DNA of 64,000 nucleotides from Natronomonas aquatica (lineage in GTDB: Archaea > Halobacteriota > Halobacteria > Halobacteriales > Haloarculaceae): assembly GCF_024449025.1 (NCBI RefSeq), contig NZ_JAHLKM010000009.1, positions 1 through 64,000 of the forward strand. Reading direction: 5' to 3'. The notes beneath the pieces are model-generated. The model did no database searches, was not told where the DNA came from, and saw nothing but the letters and a program-made list of their open reading frames with translations. Below, one piece after another: positions 42,279 to 52,045 of the stretch. The position numbers and the translations under genes are program-made. How positions within the stretch are numbered: the stretch's first letter is position 1; each line of letters starts with the position of its first letter.

Positions 42279-42848
42279 ATGCGGCGCCGAGAACTCGTCG
42301 CCGGGGTCGCGAGTGCGGCCGCGATCGGCGGCGCAGCCCTGTTCGCGGCCGGGGCGACACCCACAGGGATCGGCGGGTCCGACGACGCCGGCGATCCGAC
42401 GGCGAGTGACGAGGGCACCGAGACGGTCGAACCGATGACGATCGACACGATCGAGGCACCCGGGAGCCGGGACGGCGAGGTGGCGGTCCCCGCCTCCGAC
42501 CGACCGACGTTCGTCGACTTCTTCGGGACCTGGTGTCCGCCGTGCGTCGAGCAGATGCCGGCACTCGGGGACGCCAACGATCGGGTCGGCGATCGGGTTC
42601 TGTTCGTCTCGGTCACGACCGAGGCCGTCGGCCGGTCGGTGACCGAAGCCGAGATCGCCGAGTGGTGGACCGAACACGACGGCGGCTGGCTGGTCGGGGC
42701 GGATCCGACCGCCGAACTGGCCGCCAGAGCGAACGTCAGCGGCTACCCGACTGCGGCGGTGATCGACGCCGCCGGACGGCTCCGGTGGTCCGAATCCGGC
42801 ATCCACACCGCCGACGAGCTCGTCGCCGAGATCGAGGCCGTTCTCTAG
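42279..42848 (+). CDS. TlpA-like thioredoxin, exported
   Basis: 189 aa. The N-terminus MRRRELVAGVASAAAIGGAA is a Tat-like signal or anchor. The redox site is FFGTWCPPCVEQMPAL (WCPPC), with the cis-Pro in SGYPTAAVID. It reduces disulfides outside the membrane, receiving electrons through CcdA encoded next. Starts 2 bp after the Sco stop. Confidence 0.9.
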   Translation: MRRRELVAGVASAAAIGGAALFAAGATPTGIGGSDDAGDPTASDEGTETVEPMTIDTIEAPGSRDGEVAVPASDRPTFVDFFGTWCPPCVEQMPALGDANDRVGDRVLFVSVTTEAVGRSVTEAEIAEWWTEHDGGWLVGADPTAELAARANVSGYPTAAVIDAAGRLRWSESGIHTADELVAEIEAVL

Positions 42849-42850
42849 GG

Positions 42851-43516
42851 ATGATCGACGCGACACTCGCGACCAACGTCCCGTTCGCGCTCACCGCCGG
42901 CATCGCCACGTTCTTTTCGCCGTGTGCGTACCCGCTTTTGCCCGGCTACGTCGGGTTCTATCTGAACCAGGCCGACGCCGAGGAGGTCTCGATCGTCAGT
43001 TCGGGGACCCGCGGGCTGGCGGCGGGGATCGGCGTCCTCGCGACGTTTCTCGCCCTCTCGGGGGCGGCCGTCCGGGTCGGCCAGTCGGCGCTCTCCGATA
43101 TCACGGTATTCGAGGCGCTCGTCGGCGCGCTGCTCATCGTCTTCGGCCTGCTGGTCGTGACCGGTCGCGGGCTGTCGATATCCGTACCGCTGCCGAAACG
43201 GCGGGCGAGCGTGTTCGGGTTCGGGCTCTTCGGGGCGGGCTATGCGCTGGCCGGGGCGGGCTGTTCGGCCCCGTTTTTCCTCCCGATCATGGCGCGGGCG
43301 CTCACGCTGCCGGCGGGATCCGCCGCCGTGCTGGTCGGCACCTACGCCGGGACGGTCGCCGCACTGATGGTCGCGACCACCGTCGCAACCGGGATGGGCC
43401 TGCTCACGAACGCCGGGCGGCTGATGACCTATTCCGGGCGCCTGAAAAAGATCGCGGGCGTCGTGATGATACTCGCGGGGATCGGACAGCTGTATCTCGC
43501 TTTGGTCGTCTACTGA
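42851..43516 (+). CDS. ccdA: CcdA/DsbD-type thiol-disulfide transmembrane protein
   Basis: 221 aa from the ATG at 42851, 2 bp after the TlpA stop. Six membrane segments. The conserved cysteines lie in FFSPCAYPLLPGY (helix 1) and LAGAGCSAPFFLP (helix 4), the pair that shuttles electrons from cytosolic thioredoxin to outside partners (TlpA, Sco) for cytochrome maturation. Confidence 0.9.
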   Translation: MIDATLATNVPFALTAGIATFFSPCAYPLLPGYVGFYLNQADAEEVSIVSSGTRGLAAGIGVLATFLALSGAAVRVGQSALSDITVFEALVGALLIVFGLLVVTGRGLSISVPLPKRRASVFGFGLFGAGYALAGAGCSAPFFLPIMARALTLPAGSAAVLVGTYAGTVAALMVATTVATGMGLLTNAGRLMTYSGRLKKIAGVVMILAGIGQLYLALVVY

Positions 43517-44094
43517 TCCGACCCGGACGTCGTCTGGGGCAACTGTCGCATCTCTACCTCGAGATCGCGGGGACGGAGCTGGTCGGCTGTCCGCTCGAGT
43601 TCGACCCGGAGCCGCTCGAACTCCGCGGTTAGCTCCGCGTAGGCGTTGCTCTCTTCGAGTTCGCGGGGGTTCTTTTCAGTCCGCAGCGCCGCCCGTTTCG
43701 AGGCCAAGGCGAAAAACTCCTGTAGCTTTTCGTCGTACTCCGATCGGGACACAAGGGAGTCGAGTACCTCGTTGATCTCCGCCCGTCGGATCGGCTTGAC
43801 GAGGTACTCGTCGAACCCCATCCCGATGATATCGAAATCCGGCTCGACGGCCGTCACGATCGCGACCCGACAGTCGTAGCCCGACTCGCGGATGTGCGAG
43901 AGCAGTTCGTCGCCCGACGTCCGCGGCATCAGTCGGTCGATGAGCGCGACGTCGATCCCCGAACAGAGGGCGTCGAAGGCTTCGTCTCCCCCGTAGGCGG
44001 TCCTGATATCGTACTGCTCGTCGATCCAGGCCGCGTACAGATCCGCGAGATCGGGCTCGTCGTCGACGACGAGGACGGTCGGTCCGTGACCCAT
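43510..44094 (-). CDS. HalX-type response regulator
   Basis: 194 aa from the ATG at 44094 (MGHGPTVLVVDDEPDLADLY). The receiver domain has acidic pocket DD, the phospho-acceptor D in VALIDRLMP and the Lys in YLVKPIRR. The C-terminal HalX domain (about 125-180) is helical and coiled, typical of haloarchaeal regulators. Its stop overlaps the end of ccdA by 7 bp (convergent). No kinase adjacent. Confidence 0.88.
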   Translation of the reverse strand: MGHGPTVLVVDDEPDLADLYAAWIDEQYDIRTAYGGDEAFDALCSGIDVALIDRLMPRTSGDELLSHIRESGYDCRVAIVTAVEPDFDIIGMGFDEYLVKPIRRAEINEVLDSLVSRSEYDEKLQEFFALASKRAALRTEKNPRELEESNAYAELTAEFERLRVELERTADQLRPRDLEVEMRQLPQTTSGSDQ

Positions 44095-44205
44095 TATGAA
44101 CGCCCCATACCGGATTGACGCGTTCGACGTACATACGAGTGACATCCGTTTCAGCGCTCGAAACAGCCGCGAACGGAAACCTCGGAGGCCGGACGCGCCC
44201 GCCGG

Positions 44206-46593
44206 TCAGGGATCGACCCGGACCGTCCGGCGATCGGAGACGGGCAAAAGCGGGAGTTCGGGGAACGCGACCCCGAGTTCGTAGGTGAGTTCCTCGACGT
44301 CGCCGCCGAAGACGCCGACCGGCAGCGTCGTCTCGCCGAGATATCGCGTTTCGGCGGTCATCTCGACGCCGTTGACCGTCACCCGGAGACCGGCTGGGTC
44401 GCCGTCCCCGTCGTTTCGGACCGTCACTTCGGCCATCGTGTTCTCGCCGGCCCCGATAGCGTCGGGGACGCCGTCCCACTCGATCGAGAGGGCCGGCAAC
44501 TCGCGGGCCTGTTCGAGGATCCGCTCGGCAACGCCCTCCGAGAGGCCCGCCGAGACCAGTCCCTCGACGCCGGCCGCCCGGACGTCGGCCGGATCCGTCA
44601 GCCCCTCACGGGCCAGCTTGTGGGCGCGCCCCGAGCCGACGCCCCCGATAGCGACCAGCCCGACGGCCTCACTCGAGACCCCGTGTTCGACCCGGGCCTC
44701 GATCCGCCGGACGAGGTTGGCGTCCCGGGGGGCGGCGAACCGCTCGCAGAAGGCCCGCAGCGCCGCCAGGAACCGCAACGCATTCCGTCGGATGACCCAC
44801 GCGTCGCTTTGCAGTTCCGCGGGGGTCGTCCCGGCCATCCCGGCCCGGAGGATCGCGAGCACCTTCCTGTTCCCGGGATCGAGGTCCTCGCTCTCGCCGC
44901 CGAGGACGGCCCCGAACGTCTCGCGTTCGTCTCTGCGCGCCGAGACGCTGTCGAACTCCGTGGCGTCGGCGACGGTCCGGAGGACGGCCGCCTCGTCGAT
45001 CGCCGTCCCGTCGTTTGTGCGCTCACACAGCGCATGAAACGCCTCGGCGGTGTCGAGCCGCAGATAGAACTGCGAGGTGAGCCGGCCGAGCGCCGTGGGC
45101 TCGATCTCCAGCCCCGACTGATCGACGAACCCCCCATCGACCAGCCGCTGCAGCGTCGAGGAGACACGGTCCCGGAGCGAGGCGCTGTCGTCGTACTGAT
45201 CGGGCGCGCTGGCGGCCCGCGTGTAGTAGAACGTCGTTTCGAGCCACGCCATCACGTCCTCGATGTCGTCGACGACGCCGAGGGCGATCTCGGCGTTCAG
45301 GTGGGTGTCTAACTCCTCGGCCAGCCGGGACTCGATCGGCTTGCCGTCCGCGAGCAGCCGCCGGTACCGATCGGCGTCGCTCCCGTCGCAGATCACGTGG
45401 GCGTAGCCCGCGTCATCATAGCCCGGGCGGCCGGCCCGGCCGAGCATCTGGAGGATATCCAGCGGGCTCATATCGACCTCGCCCTCGAGGGGGTCGTGCA
45501 GTTTGGTATCACGGATGGCGACACACCGCGCCGGCAGGTTGACCCCCCACGCCAGCGTCGACGTCGAGAACAGAAGCTGGATCTTCCCGGCCTTGAACCA
45601 CGCCTCGACGCGGTCCTTGTCGTCCTTGGCGAGCCCGGCGTGATGGAAGCCGACGCCGTCGACGACCGACTGTCTGAGCGTGTCGTTTTCCAGCTCCCGG
45701 GCCTCGGTGTGGTACTCGTAATCGCCCCGTGAACTGATCTCGATGTCCCGTTCTGCGAGTTCGTCTCTGGCTTTCTCGGCGGCCCGGACGGTGTCCTGTC
45801 TGGAGGCGACGAAGACCAGCGCCTGCCCGCCGTCCTCGATGTGCGGCCCCGCGAGATCCAGCGCTCGATAGAGCCGGCGGTACTTGTCGGCGAAGGCGTT
45901 GTCGCCGTGGGCGTAGGTCTCGACGGACGCCGACAGCGGCACCGGCCGGTAGGAGTCACCGAACGCGAAGGTACACGCCGGCGGGGCGTCGAGCCACTCG
46001 GCGACGTCGTCGACGTTCTGCATCGTCGCCGACAGCGCGACGATCCGGGGCGCACAGAGCCGCCGGAGCCGCGATATCGTCACCTCGAGGACGGCCCCGC
46101 GGCGGTCCGAATCGAGCAGGTGAACCTCGTCGATGACACAGCAGTCGACGTCCGTGATGAACGAATAGCGGGGAGAGTCGTGTTTCCGGGTCGCGGAGTC
46201 GGCCTTCTCGGGCGTCATCACGAGGATGTCGGCCCGCTCGGCGCGGCTGGGCGTCAACTCGCGTTCGCCGGTGACGACGTAGACCGAGTACCCCAGCGAC
46301 TCGAAGCGCTCCCATTCGGATTCCTTCTCGTTCGTCAGCGCCCGCAGCGGCGCCAAAAAGAGCGCGGTCCCGCCCGCCTCGAGCGTCCGGCAGATGGCAG
46401 CCTCGGCGAGCGCCGTCTTGCCGCTCGCGGTCGGCGCGCTGACGACGACGTTGTCGTTGTCGTCGCCGTCGACGATCGCCGGCAACGCTTCCGATTGCAT
46501 CCGGTTGAACGTCTCGAAGGGGAAGGCGTCGGCGAACTCCGGGAGGACGGCGTCGACGGCGACTCCGGTCTCGTATTCGGTGCGACCTGCCAC
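44206..46593 (-). CDS. hel308: Hel308-type DNA helicase
   Basis: 795 aa from a GTG at 46593 (VAGRTEYETGVAVDAVLPEF). The frame is open upstream but that part overlaps lipA antisense and lacks homology. Motif I is SAPTASGKTALAE, II CVIDEVHLLD, III ALSATMQN, VI QMLGRAGRPG. The C-terminal winged helix and HhH (AIGGVGSGRAHKLAREGL) are followed by an extra beta-rich end of about 80 residues (TVRNDGDGDPAGLRV...). Hel308 is a 3'-5' helicase that remodels stalled forks. Confidence 0.88.
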   Translation of the reverse strand: MAGRTEYETGVAVDAVLPEFADAFPFETFNRMQSEALPAIVDGDDNDNVVVSAPTASGKTALAEAAICRTLEAGGTALFLAPLRALTNEKESEWERFESLGYSVYVVTGERELTPSRAERADILVMTPEKADSATRKHDSPRYSFITDVDCCVIDEVHLLDSDRRGAVLEVTISRLRRLCAPRIVALSATMQNVDDVAEWLDAPPACTFAFGDSYRPVPLSASVETYAHGDNAFADKYRRLYRALDLAGPHIEDGGQALVFVASRQDTVRAAEKARDELAERDIEISSRGDYEYHTEARELENDTLRQSVVDGVGFHHAGLAKDDKDRVEAWFKAGKIQLLFSTSTLAWGVNLPARCVAIRDTKLHDPLEGEVDMSPLDILQMLGRAGRPGYDDAGYAHVICDGSDADRYRRLLADGKPIESRLAEELDTHLNAEIALGVVDDIEDVMAWLETTFYYTRAASAPDQYDDSASLRDRVSSTLQRLVDGGFVDQSGLEIEPTALGRLTSQFYLRLDTAEAFHALCERTNDGTAIDEAAVLRTVADATEFDSVSARRDERETFGAVLGGESEDLDPGNRKVLAILRAGMAGTTPAELQSDAWVIRRNALRFLAALRAFCERFAAPRDANLVRRIEARVEHGVSSEAVGLVAIGGVGSGRAHKLAREGLTDPADVRAAGVEGLVSAGLSEGVAERILEQARELPALSIEWDGVPDAIGAGENTMAEVTVRNDGDGDPAGLRVTVNGVEMTAETRYLGETTLPVGVFGGDVEELTYELGVAFPELPLLPVSDRRTVRVDP

Positions 46594-46702
46594 GGGGGAA
46601 ACGGAGGGTGCCGGGGCTATAGGCGTTTCCGTCGCGGGCGAGTGGTGCCGTCGAGACACACCAGGACCGTACGTTTTTGTGCGGCGGCCCGAAGGGGGAA
46701 GT

Positions 46703-47623
46703 ATGAGCAGTCGGCCGCGCAAGCCGGAGTGGCTGAAGTCCCGCCCGCCGAGCGGCGAGCGGTTCACGGAGATCAAATCGACGCTGCGGGACCGGAACCT
46801 CCATACCGTCTGTGAGGAGGCGAACTGCCCCAACCTCGGGGACTGCTGGAGCGGCCGGAACGGCCCCGGGACGGCGACGTTCATGCTGATGGGCGATCGC
46901 TGCTCGCGGGGCTGTAACTTCTGTGACGTCGAAACCGGCGGGATGGAACCGCTGGATCCCGAGGAGCCCGAAAACGTCGCCAGCGCGGTCGCCGAGATCG
47001 GGCTGGAGTACGTCGTGTTGACCTCCGTCGACCGGGACGATCTCGAGGACGGCGGCGCCGCCCACTTCGCTGAGACGGTTCGGGCGATCAAACGGCACGA
47101 CCCCGAGATCCTGGTCGAGACGCTGATCCCCGACTTCCAGGGCGATCTCGAGGCGGTCGATTCGATCGTCGAGGCCGGGGCGGACGTCGTCGCCCACAAC
47201 GTCGAGACGGTCGAACGGCTCCAGTGGCCCGTCCGGGACCGCCGGGCCGGCTACGAGCAGTCGCTTTCGGTGCTCGAACGGATCGTCGACTCGGAGGCCT
47301 ACGCCAAGACGAGCCTCATGCTCGGCGTCGGCGAGTACGACCACGAGGTCTACCGGACGCTGTCGGACCTCGAAGAGATCGGGGTCGACATCGTCACCTT
47401 CGGCCAGTACCTCCAGCCCTCCCGGTCGCACCTGGAGGTCTTCGAGTACGTCCACCCCGACACCTTCGACGTCTGGAAGGCCGTCGCCGAGGAGGAGTTG
47501 GGCTTTCTGTACTGTGCGTCGGGGCCGATGGTGCGGTCCTCGTTCAAGGCGGGTGAACTCTTCGTCGAGGCGCTGTTGCGGGACGGAAAGAGCGTCGAGG
47601 CGGCCCGCGCCGCCGCCCGGTGA
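46703..47623 (+). CDS. lipA: Lipoyl synthase
   Basis: 306 aa from the ATG at 46703. The auxiliary cluster site is CEEANCPNLGDC and the radical-SAM site is CSRGCNFC. The end is typical (YCASGPMVRSSFKAGELF). It inserts sulfur into octanoyl groups of E2 proteins, fitting its place just before the 2-oxoacid dehydrogenase genes whose E2 needs lipoate. Confidence 0.95.
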   Translation: MSSRPRKPEWLKSRPPSGERFTEIKSTLRDRNLHTVCEEANCPNLGDCWSGRNGPGTATFMLMGDRCSRGCNFCDVETGGMEPLDPEEPENVASAVAEIGLEYVVLTSVDRDDLEDGGAAHFAETVRAIKRHDPEILVETLIPDFQGDLEAVDSIVEAGADVVAHNVETVERLQWPVRDRRAGYEQSLSVLERIVDSEAYAKTSLMLGVGEYDHEVYRTLSDLEEIGVDIVTFGQYLQPSRSHLEVFEYVHPDTFDVWKAVAEEELGFLYCASGPMVRSSFKAGELFVEALLRDGKSVEAARAAAR

Positions 47624-47736
47624 CGTGACGAGCCGTGAGGGAACGTCGACCGACGGCGTCCCGCCGGAGCGCAGGTCGACATAACTACTATGCTACCGGG
47701 CGCAGACAGATGACGTATGCGACGACAGAGCGAGCC

Positions 47737-48496
47737 ATGAGTACGCCCGAACGGGATCAGGTTCGGGTACTCGACGAGGAAGGATCGGCCGTCGAGGGAG
47801 CGACAGTCCCGGACCTCGACGACGAGGTACTCGTCGAGATGTACCGTACGATGCGGCTCGCCCGCCTGTTCGATCAGCGGGCAGTGAGCCTCCAGCGACA
47901 GGGCCGGATGGGGACGTCTCCACCGCTGTCCGGACAGGAGGCCGCACGGGTCGGCAGCGCGATGGCGCTCGCGGACGATGACTGGGTGGTTCCGAGCTAC
48001 CGCGAACACGCCGCCGTCTACCTGCGCGACGTCGGCCTCGAGCGGGCGCTCCAGTACTGGATGGGCGACGAGCGCGGCAGCCGACACACCGGGTCGAACG
48101 TCCTGCCGGCCGTCTTCTTCTGTAACGACGACCAGTGGGCAATTTCGGTGCCGCGGGAGAAACAGACCGCCTCGGCGACGCTGGCACAGAAGGCGAAACA
48201 CCCCGACGCGGCGACCGACGCTGGTCGAGGCGGTCCAGTACCACCCCGGCGCGCACACGACGGCCGACGATCCGTCGGTCTACCGCGAGGAGGCGGAGGC
48301 CGGACGCTAGAAAAAGAAGGACCCGATCGCGCGGCTGGAGACGGTCCTCGGAGAGCGTGGGATCCTCGACGACGAGCGAGTCGCGGCGGCGATGTTCGAT
48401 CACGTCTGCGCCGAACGGACCGAGGAACTCGACGAGCAGGCCGCACACCTCGAAGGGCTGGGAGACCGCTACGGCGACGAGACACTACTGGAGTGA
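47737..48496 (+). pseudogene. pdhA: 2-oxoacid dehydrogenase E1 alpha, decayed
   Basis: It starts normally (MSTPERDQVRVLDEEG...MYRTMRLARLFDQRAVSLQRQ), but after ALQYWMGDERGS an in-frame deletion joins NVLP to VFFCNDDQWAISVP. The TPP-binding GDG segment is lost. After TLAQKA a second deletion shifts the frame; the family sequence resumes as TLVEAVQYHPGAHTTADDPS in frame 2. A TAG (48308-48310) interrupts AGR/KKKDPIARLE where relatives have Trp, so TGG to TAG is likely. The remaining tail runs to TGA at 48496. Without TPP binding, no E1 activity is possible. Confidence 0.9.
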
Positions 48497-48506
48497 GAGT
48501 ACGATC

Positions 48507-49505
48507 ATGAGCACACAGGAAGCGAGCACACAGAATCTGACGCTGGTACAGGCCGTCCGCGATGGACTGAAAAGCGAGATGGAACGCGACGACGACGTCC
48601 TCGTCATCGGGGAGGACGTCGGCGAGAACGGCGGTGTCTTCCGGGCGACCGAAGGGCTCATAGAGGAGTTCGGCGAAGACCGGGTCATCGACACGCCGCT
48701 CGCCGAGTCGGGGATCGTCGGCACGGCGATCGGGATGGCGGCCTACGGCCTCCGACCGGTCCCGGAGATCCAGTTTTCGGGGTTCATGTACCCCGCCTTC
48801 GATCAGATCGTCTCGCATGCCGCCCGACTGCGGACCCGATCGCGGGGGCAGTTCACCTGTCCGATGGTCGTTCGAGCCCCCTACGGCGGCGGCATCCGGG
48901 CACCCGAACACCACGCCGAATCGAAGGAGGCCATTTACGTCCACGAGGCCGGCCTGAAAGTGGTCATCCCCTCGACCCCCTACGACACCAAGGGGCTGTT
49001 GGCCGCCTCGATCAGAGATCCCGATCCGGTGATCTTCCTCGAACCGAAGCTCATCTACCGGGCGTTCCGCGAGGACGTCCCCGAGGAACCCTACACGGTC
49101 GAACTCGGGGAGGCCGCGGTTCGACGGGAGGGCTCGGACGTGTCGGTGTTCACCTGGGGCGCGATGACGCGGCCGACAATTGCGGCGGCCGAGTCGGTCG
49201 CCGGTGACGGCATCGAGTGTGAGGTCGTCGACATGCGGACGCTGTCGCCGATGGACCGGGAGGCGATCGTCGAATCGTTCAAAAAGACGGGGCGGGCAGT
49301 CATCGTCCACGAGGCGCCCAAGACGGGCGGGCTCGCCGGCGAGATCACCGCGACGATCAACGAGGAGGCGCTGTACTACCAGGAGGCACCGATCGAACGC
49401 GTCACCGGCTTCGACGTCCCCTATCCCCTGTACGCCCTGGAGGACTACTACCTGCCGGAGGACACGCGGATCGAGGACGCCATCAGAGAGGCGGTGGGGG
49501 CCTGA
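48507..49505 (+). CDS. pdhB: 2-oxoacid dehydrogenase E1 beta subunit
   Basis: 332 aa, intact, from the ATG at 48507, 10 bp after the decayed E1 alpha. LVQAVRDGLKSEMERDDDV, VIGEDVGENGGVFRATEGL, PEIQFSGFMYPAFDQ and the C-terminal VTGFDVPYPLYALEDYYLP are all typical. E1 is an alpha2beta2 enzyme, so this subunit has no obvious local partner any more; either another alpha gene exists elsewhere or the operon is losing function. Confidence 0.93.
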   Translation: MSTQEASTQNLTLVQAVRDGLKSEMERDDDVLVIGEDVGENGGVFRATEGLIEEFGEDRVIDTPLAESGIVGTAIGMAAYGLRPVPEIQFSGFMYPAFDQIVSHAARLRTRSRGQFTCPMVVRAPYGGGIRAPEHHAESKEAIYVHEAGLKVVIPSTPYDTKGLLAASIRDPDPVIFLEPKLIYRAFREDVPEEPYTVELGEAAVRREGSDVSVFTWGAMTRPTIAAAESVAGDGIECEVVDMRTLSPMDREAIVESFKKTGRAVIVHEAPKTGGLAGEITATINEEALYYQEAPIERVTGFDVPYPLYALEDYYLPEDTRIEDAIREAVGA

Positions 49506-49506
49506 G

Positions 49507-51033
49507 ATGGTCCGCGAATTCAAGCTTCCGGACGTCGGCGAGGGGTTGACCGAGGCCGAGATCGTCAGCTGGCTTGTCGAGGAAGGCGACCGGGTTTCCG
49601 AGGACCAGCCGGTCGCGGAGGTCGAAACGGACAAAGCGGTCGTCGAGGTGCCCGCGCCGGTGAACGGGACCGTCAGGGAGATCCTCGCCGAGGAGGGCGA
49701 GATGGTGCCGGTCGGGACGGTGATAATCACGTTCGACGTCGACGGCGAGAAAGAGGAGATAGAAGCGGACGCCGAAACGGAAGCCGAACAGGAGGCCGAG
49801 ACGAGCGCGGAACCGGCCGACGCGGACGCCGACGCCGACACCGAGACGGGCGGCCGGACCTTCGCCGCGCCCTCGACGCGGCGGCTCGCCCGCGAACTCG
49901 AGGTCGACATCGAGGCCGTCGAGGGCAGCGGGCCGGGCGGGCGGATCACCGAAGGTGACGTTCGTGCCGCCGCCGAGGCGGCCGACGCCGACGCCGAAAG
50001 CGAACCCGAAACGGCGGGATCGACGGCGACCGACGCGACGGAATCGGCAGTCAGGGCGGTCGACGAGGACGAAGCGGGCGAAGACGTCCAACCGGCCGAG
50101 GCCGCCGACCGCGACCGGACGCTCGCGGCGCCGGCGACCAGAAAGCTCGCCGACGAGGAGGGGATCGACATCGACTCGGTCCCGACCGACCGGACGAGGG
50201 ACGGCGAGCCGTTCGTCACGCCCGCCGAGATCGATGCCTACGCGGAGGCCCAAAAGCGGGCGCAGGCGGCCGACGCCGAGGCCGTCTCGGCGGGAAGCGA
50301 GGCGGGAGCCGACCGGGGAACCGCCGGCGCCGCCGGCGAGGACGAGCGGATCCCCTACCGGGGAATCAGACGGACCATCGGCCAGCAGATGGAGCGCTCG
50401 AAATCGACCGTCCCCCACGCCACCCACCACGACGAGGTCGACGTGACCGCCCTCGTCGAAGCCAGGGGACGGCTCAAGGACCGCGCCGAAGAGCGGGGGA
50501 GCGACCTCTCGTATATGCCGTTCGTTATCAAGGCTGTCGTGGCCGGGCTCAGGGAGTACCCGATCCTCAACTCCCAGCTCGACGAGGAAAACGAGGAGAT
50601 CGTCCTCCGCGGGGAGTACAACGTCGGCGTCGCGACGGCGACCGACGCCGGCCTGATGGTGCCGGTCGTCGAAAGCGCCGACCGGAAGGGCCTGCTCGAG
50701 ATCGCCGACGAGATGAACGAGTTGATCGGGAAGGCCCGCGACCGGTCGATCTCTCCCGATGAGATGCGGGGCGGGACCTTCTCGATCACGAACTTCGGCG
50801 CGATCGGCGGCGAGTACGCCAACCCGATCATCAATTACCCCGAGACGGCGATCCTCGGGCTCGGCGCGATCAAGGAGAAACCGCGCGTCGTCGACGGGGA
50901 GATCGTCCCCCGCCACGTGATGACGATGTCGCTTGCGGTCGATCACCGCGTCGTCGACGGCGCCGACGCCGCACAGTTCGTCAACACCGTCAAGGAGCAT
51001 CTGCGCTCGCCGGAGCTTCTGCTCTTGGAGTGA
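49507..51033 (+). CDS. pdhC: 2-oxoacid dehydrogenase E2, lipoyl acyltransferase
   Basis: 508 aa. The N-terminal lipoyl domain (1-78) has lipoylation lysine K43 in EVETDKAVVEVPAP. An acidic Ala-rich linker follows, then a peripheral subunit-binding domain (FAAPSTRRLARELEVDIEAV, about 118-155). A second linker and a second binding-domain-like module follow (LAAPATRKLADEEGIDIDSV, about 200-245). The C-terminal catalytic domain ends with VDHRVVDGADAAQF. It starts one base after the pdhB stop. The usual next gene, lpdA (E3), is absent; PCNA follows. Confidence 0.93.
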   Translation: MVREFKLPDVGEGLTEAEIVSWLVEEGDRVSEDQPVAEVETDKAVVEVPAPVNGTVREILAEEGEMVPVGTVIITFDVDGEKEEIEADAETEAEQEAETSAEPADADADADTETGGRTFAAPSTRRLARELEVDIEAVEGSGPGGRITEGDVRAAAEAADADAESEPETAGSTATDATESAVRAVDEDEAGEDVQPAEAADRDRTLAAPATRKLADEEGIDIDSVPTDRTRDGEPFVTPAEIDAYAEAQKRAQAADAEAVSAGSEAGADRGTAGAAGEDERIPYRGIRRTIGQQMERSKSTVPHATHHDEVDVTALVEARGRLKDRAEERGSDLSYMPFVIKAVVAGLREYPILNSQLDEENEEIVLRGEYNVGVATATDAGLMVPVVESADRKGLLEIADEMNELIGKARDRSISPDEMRGGTFSITNFGAIGGEYANPIINYPETAILGLGAIKEKPRVVDGEIVPRHVMTMSLAVDHRVVDGADAAQFVNTVKEHLRSPELLLLE

Positions 51034-51133
51034 GACTCGGGGCGGATCGGCGACACACGGCGGCGTTCGAGCGCGTGCGAACGAGAAACACAATAGGACG
51101 ATTTTTTAGGGGGCGGGCAGAAGGGAGACGTAT

Positions 51134-51877
51134 ATGTTCAAGGCTATCGTGAGCGCGGACACGCTCGGGGCGGCGCTCGACTCCGTCAGCGTGCTCGTCG
51201 ACGAGTGCAAGATCCGCCTCGAGGAGGAGGGGCTGGCGATCCGGGCGGTCGATCCGGCGAACGTCGGGATGGTCGACATGGAGCTTTCGGCGAGCGCCTT
51301 CGAATCCTACGAGACCGACGGCGGGATCATCGGCGTCAACCTCGATCGCCTCGAGGACATCGTCGGGATGGCCGACTCGGGCCAGCTGGTCCATCTGGAA
51401 CTCGACGAGGAGACGCGCAAGCTCCACATCTCGCTGGACGGGCTGGAGTACACCCTCGCGCTCATCGATCCCGACTCGATCCGACAGGAGCCGGATCTCC
51501 CGGATCTGGATCTCTCCGCGGAGATCGTCATCGAGGGCAAAGACATCTCCCGGGCGGTCACTGCCGCCGACATGGTCTCGGATCACATCGCTCTGGGCGT
51601 CGACGCCGACGCCGAACAGTTCTACGTCGACGCCGAGGGCGACACCGACGACGTCCACCTCGAACTCGGCCAGGAGGACCTGATCGATCTCACCGCCGGG
51701 GAGGCCCGGTCGCTGTTCTCTCTGGATTACCTGAAGGACATGAACAAGGCGATCCCGAAGGACGCCGAGGTGACGATGGAACTCGGCGAGGAGTTCCCCG
51801 TGAAACTCCACTTCGGGTTCGCGGAGGGCGACGGCCACGTGACGTTCATGCTCGCGCCGCGCATCCAGAGCGACTGA
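51134..51877 (+). CDS. pcn: Sliding clamp PCNA
   Basis: 247 aa, full length. [20 protein letters not shown], the inner-helix and interdomain segments ([18 protein letters not shown]), and the C-terminal LAPRIQSD are typical of archaeal homotrimeric PCNA, the processivity factor for DNA polymerases including the DP2 enzyme encoded at 35.3 kb. Confidence 0.96.
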   Translation: MFKAIVSADTLGAALDSVSVLVDECKIRLEEEGLAIRAVDPANVGMVDMELSASAFESYETDGGIIGVNLDRLEDIVGMADSGQLVHLELDEETRKLHISLDGLEYTLALIDPDSIRQEPDLPDLDLSAEIVIEGKDISRAVTAADMVSDHIALGVDADAEQFYVDAEGDTDDVHLELGQEDLIDLTAGEARSLFSLDYLKDMNKAIPKDAEVTMELGEEFPVKLHFGFAEGDGHVTFMLAPRIQSD

Positions 51878-52045
51878 TAAGGGGGTATCGAGCCGATTAG
51901 TACAGTTCGAGATATTACCGAGGGCTTCAAGGCCATCGATCCGGTCGTTCCTAGTCGACCGCTCTCGCTTTCTGTGCCCTGTTTGAGTGTAACGACCGGT
52001 GGATTCAAGCCGGTGCGTAAGGAATTCTTACGCGAGGACACCTCA

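Noticed and set aside
46594-47199. N-terminal extension of the Hel308 frame by about 200 codons
   Set aside because: It lies antisense to lipA, has low-complexity Ser/Arg composition and no homology. The GTG at 46593 gives the conserved start.
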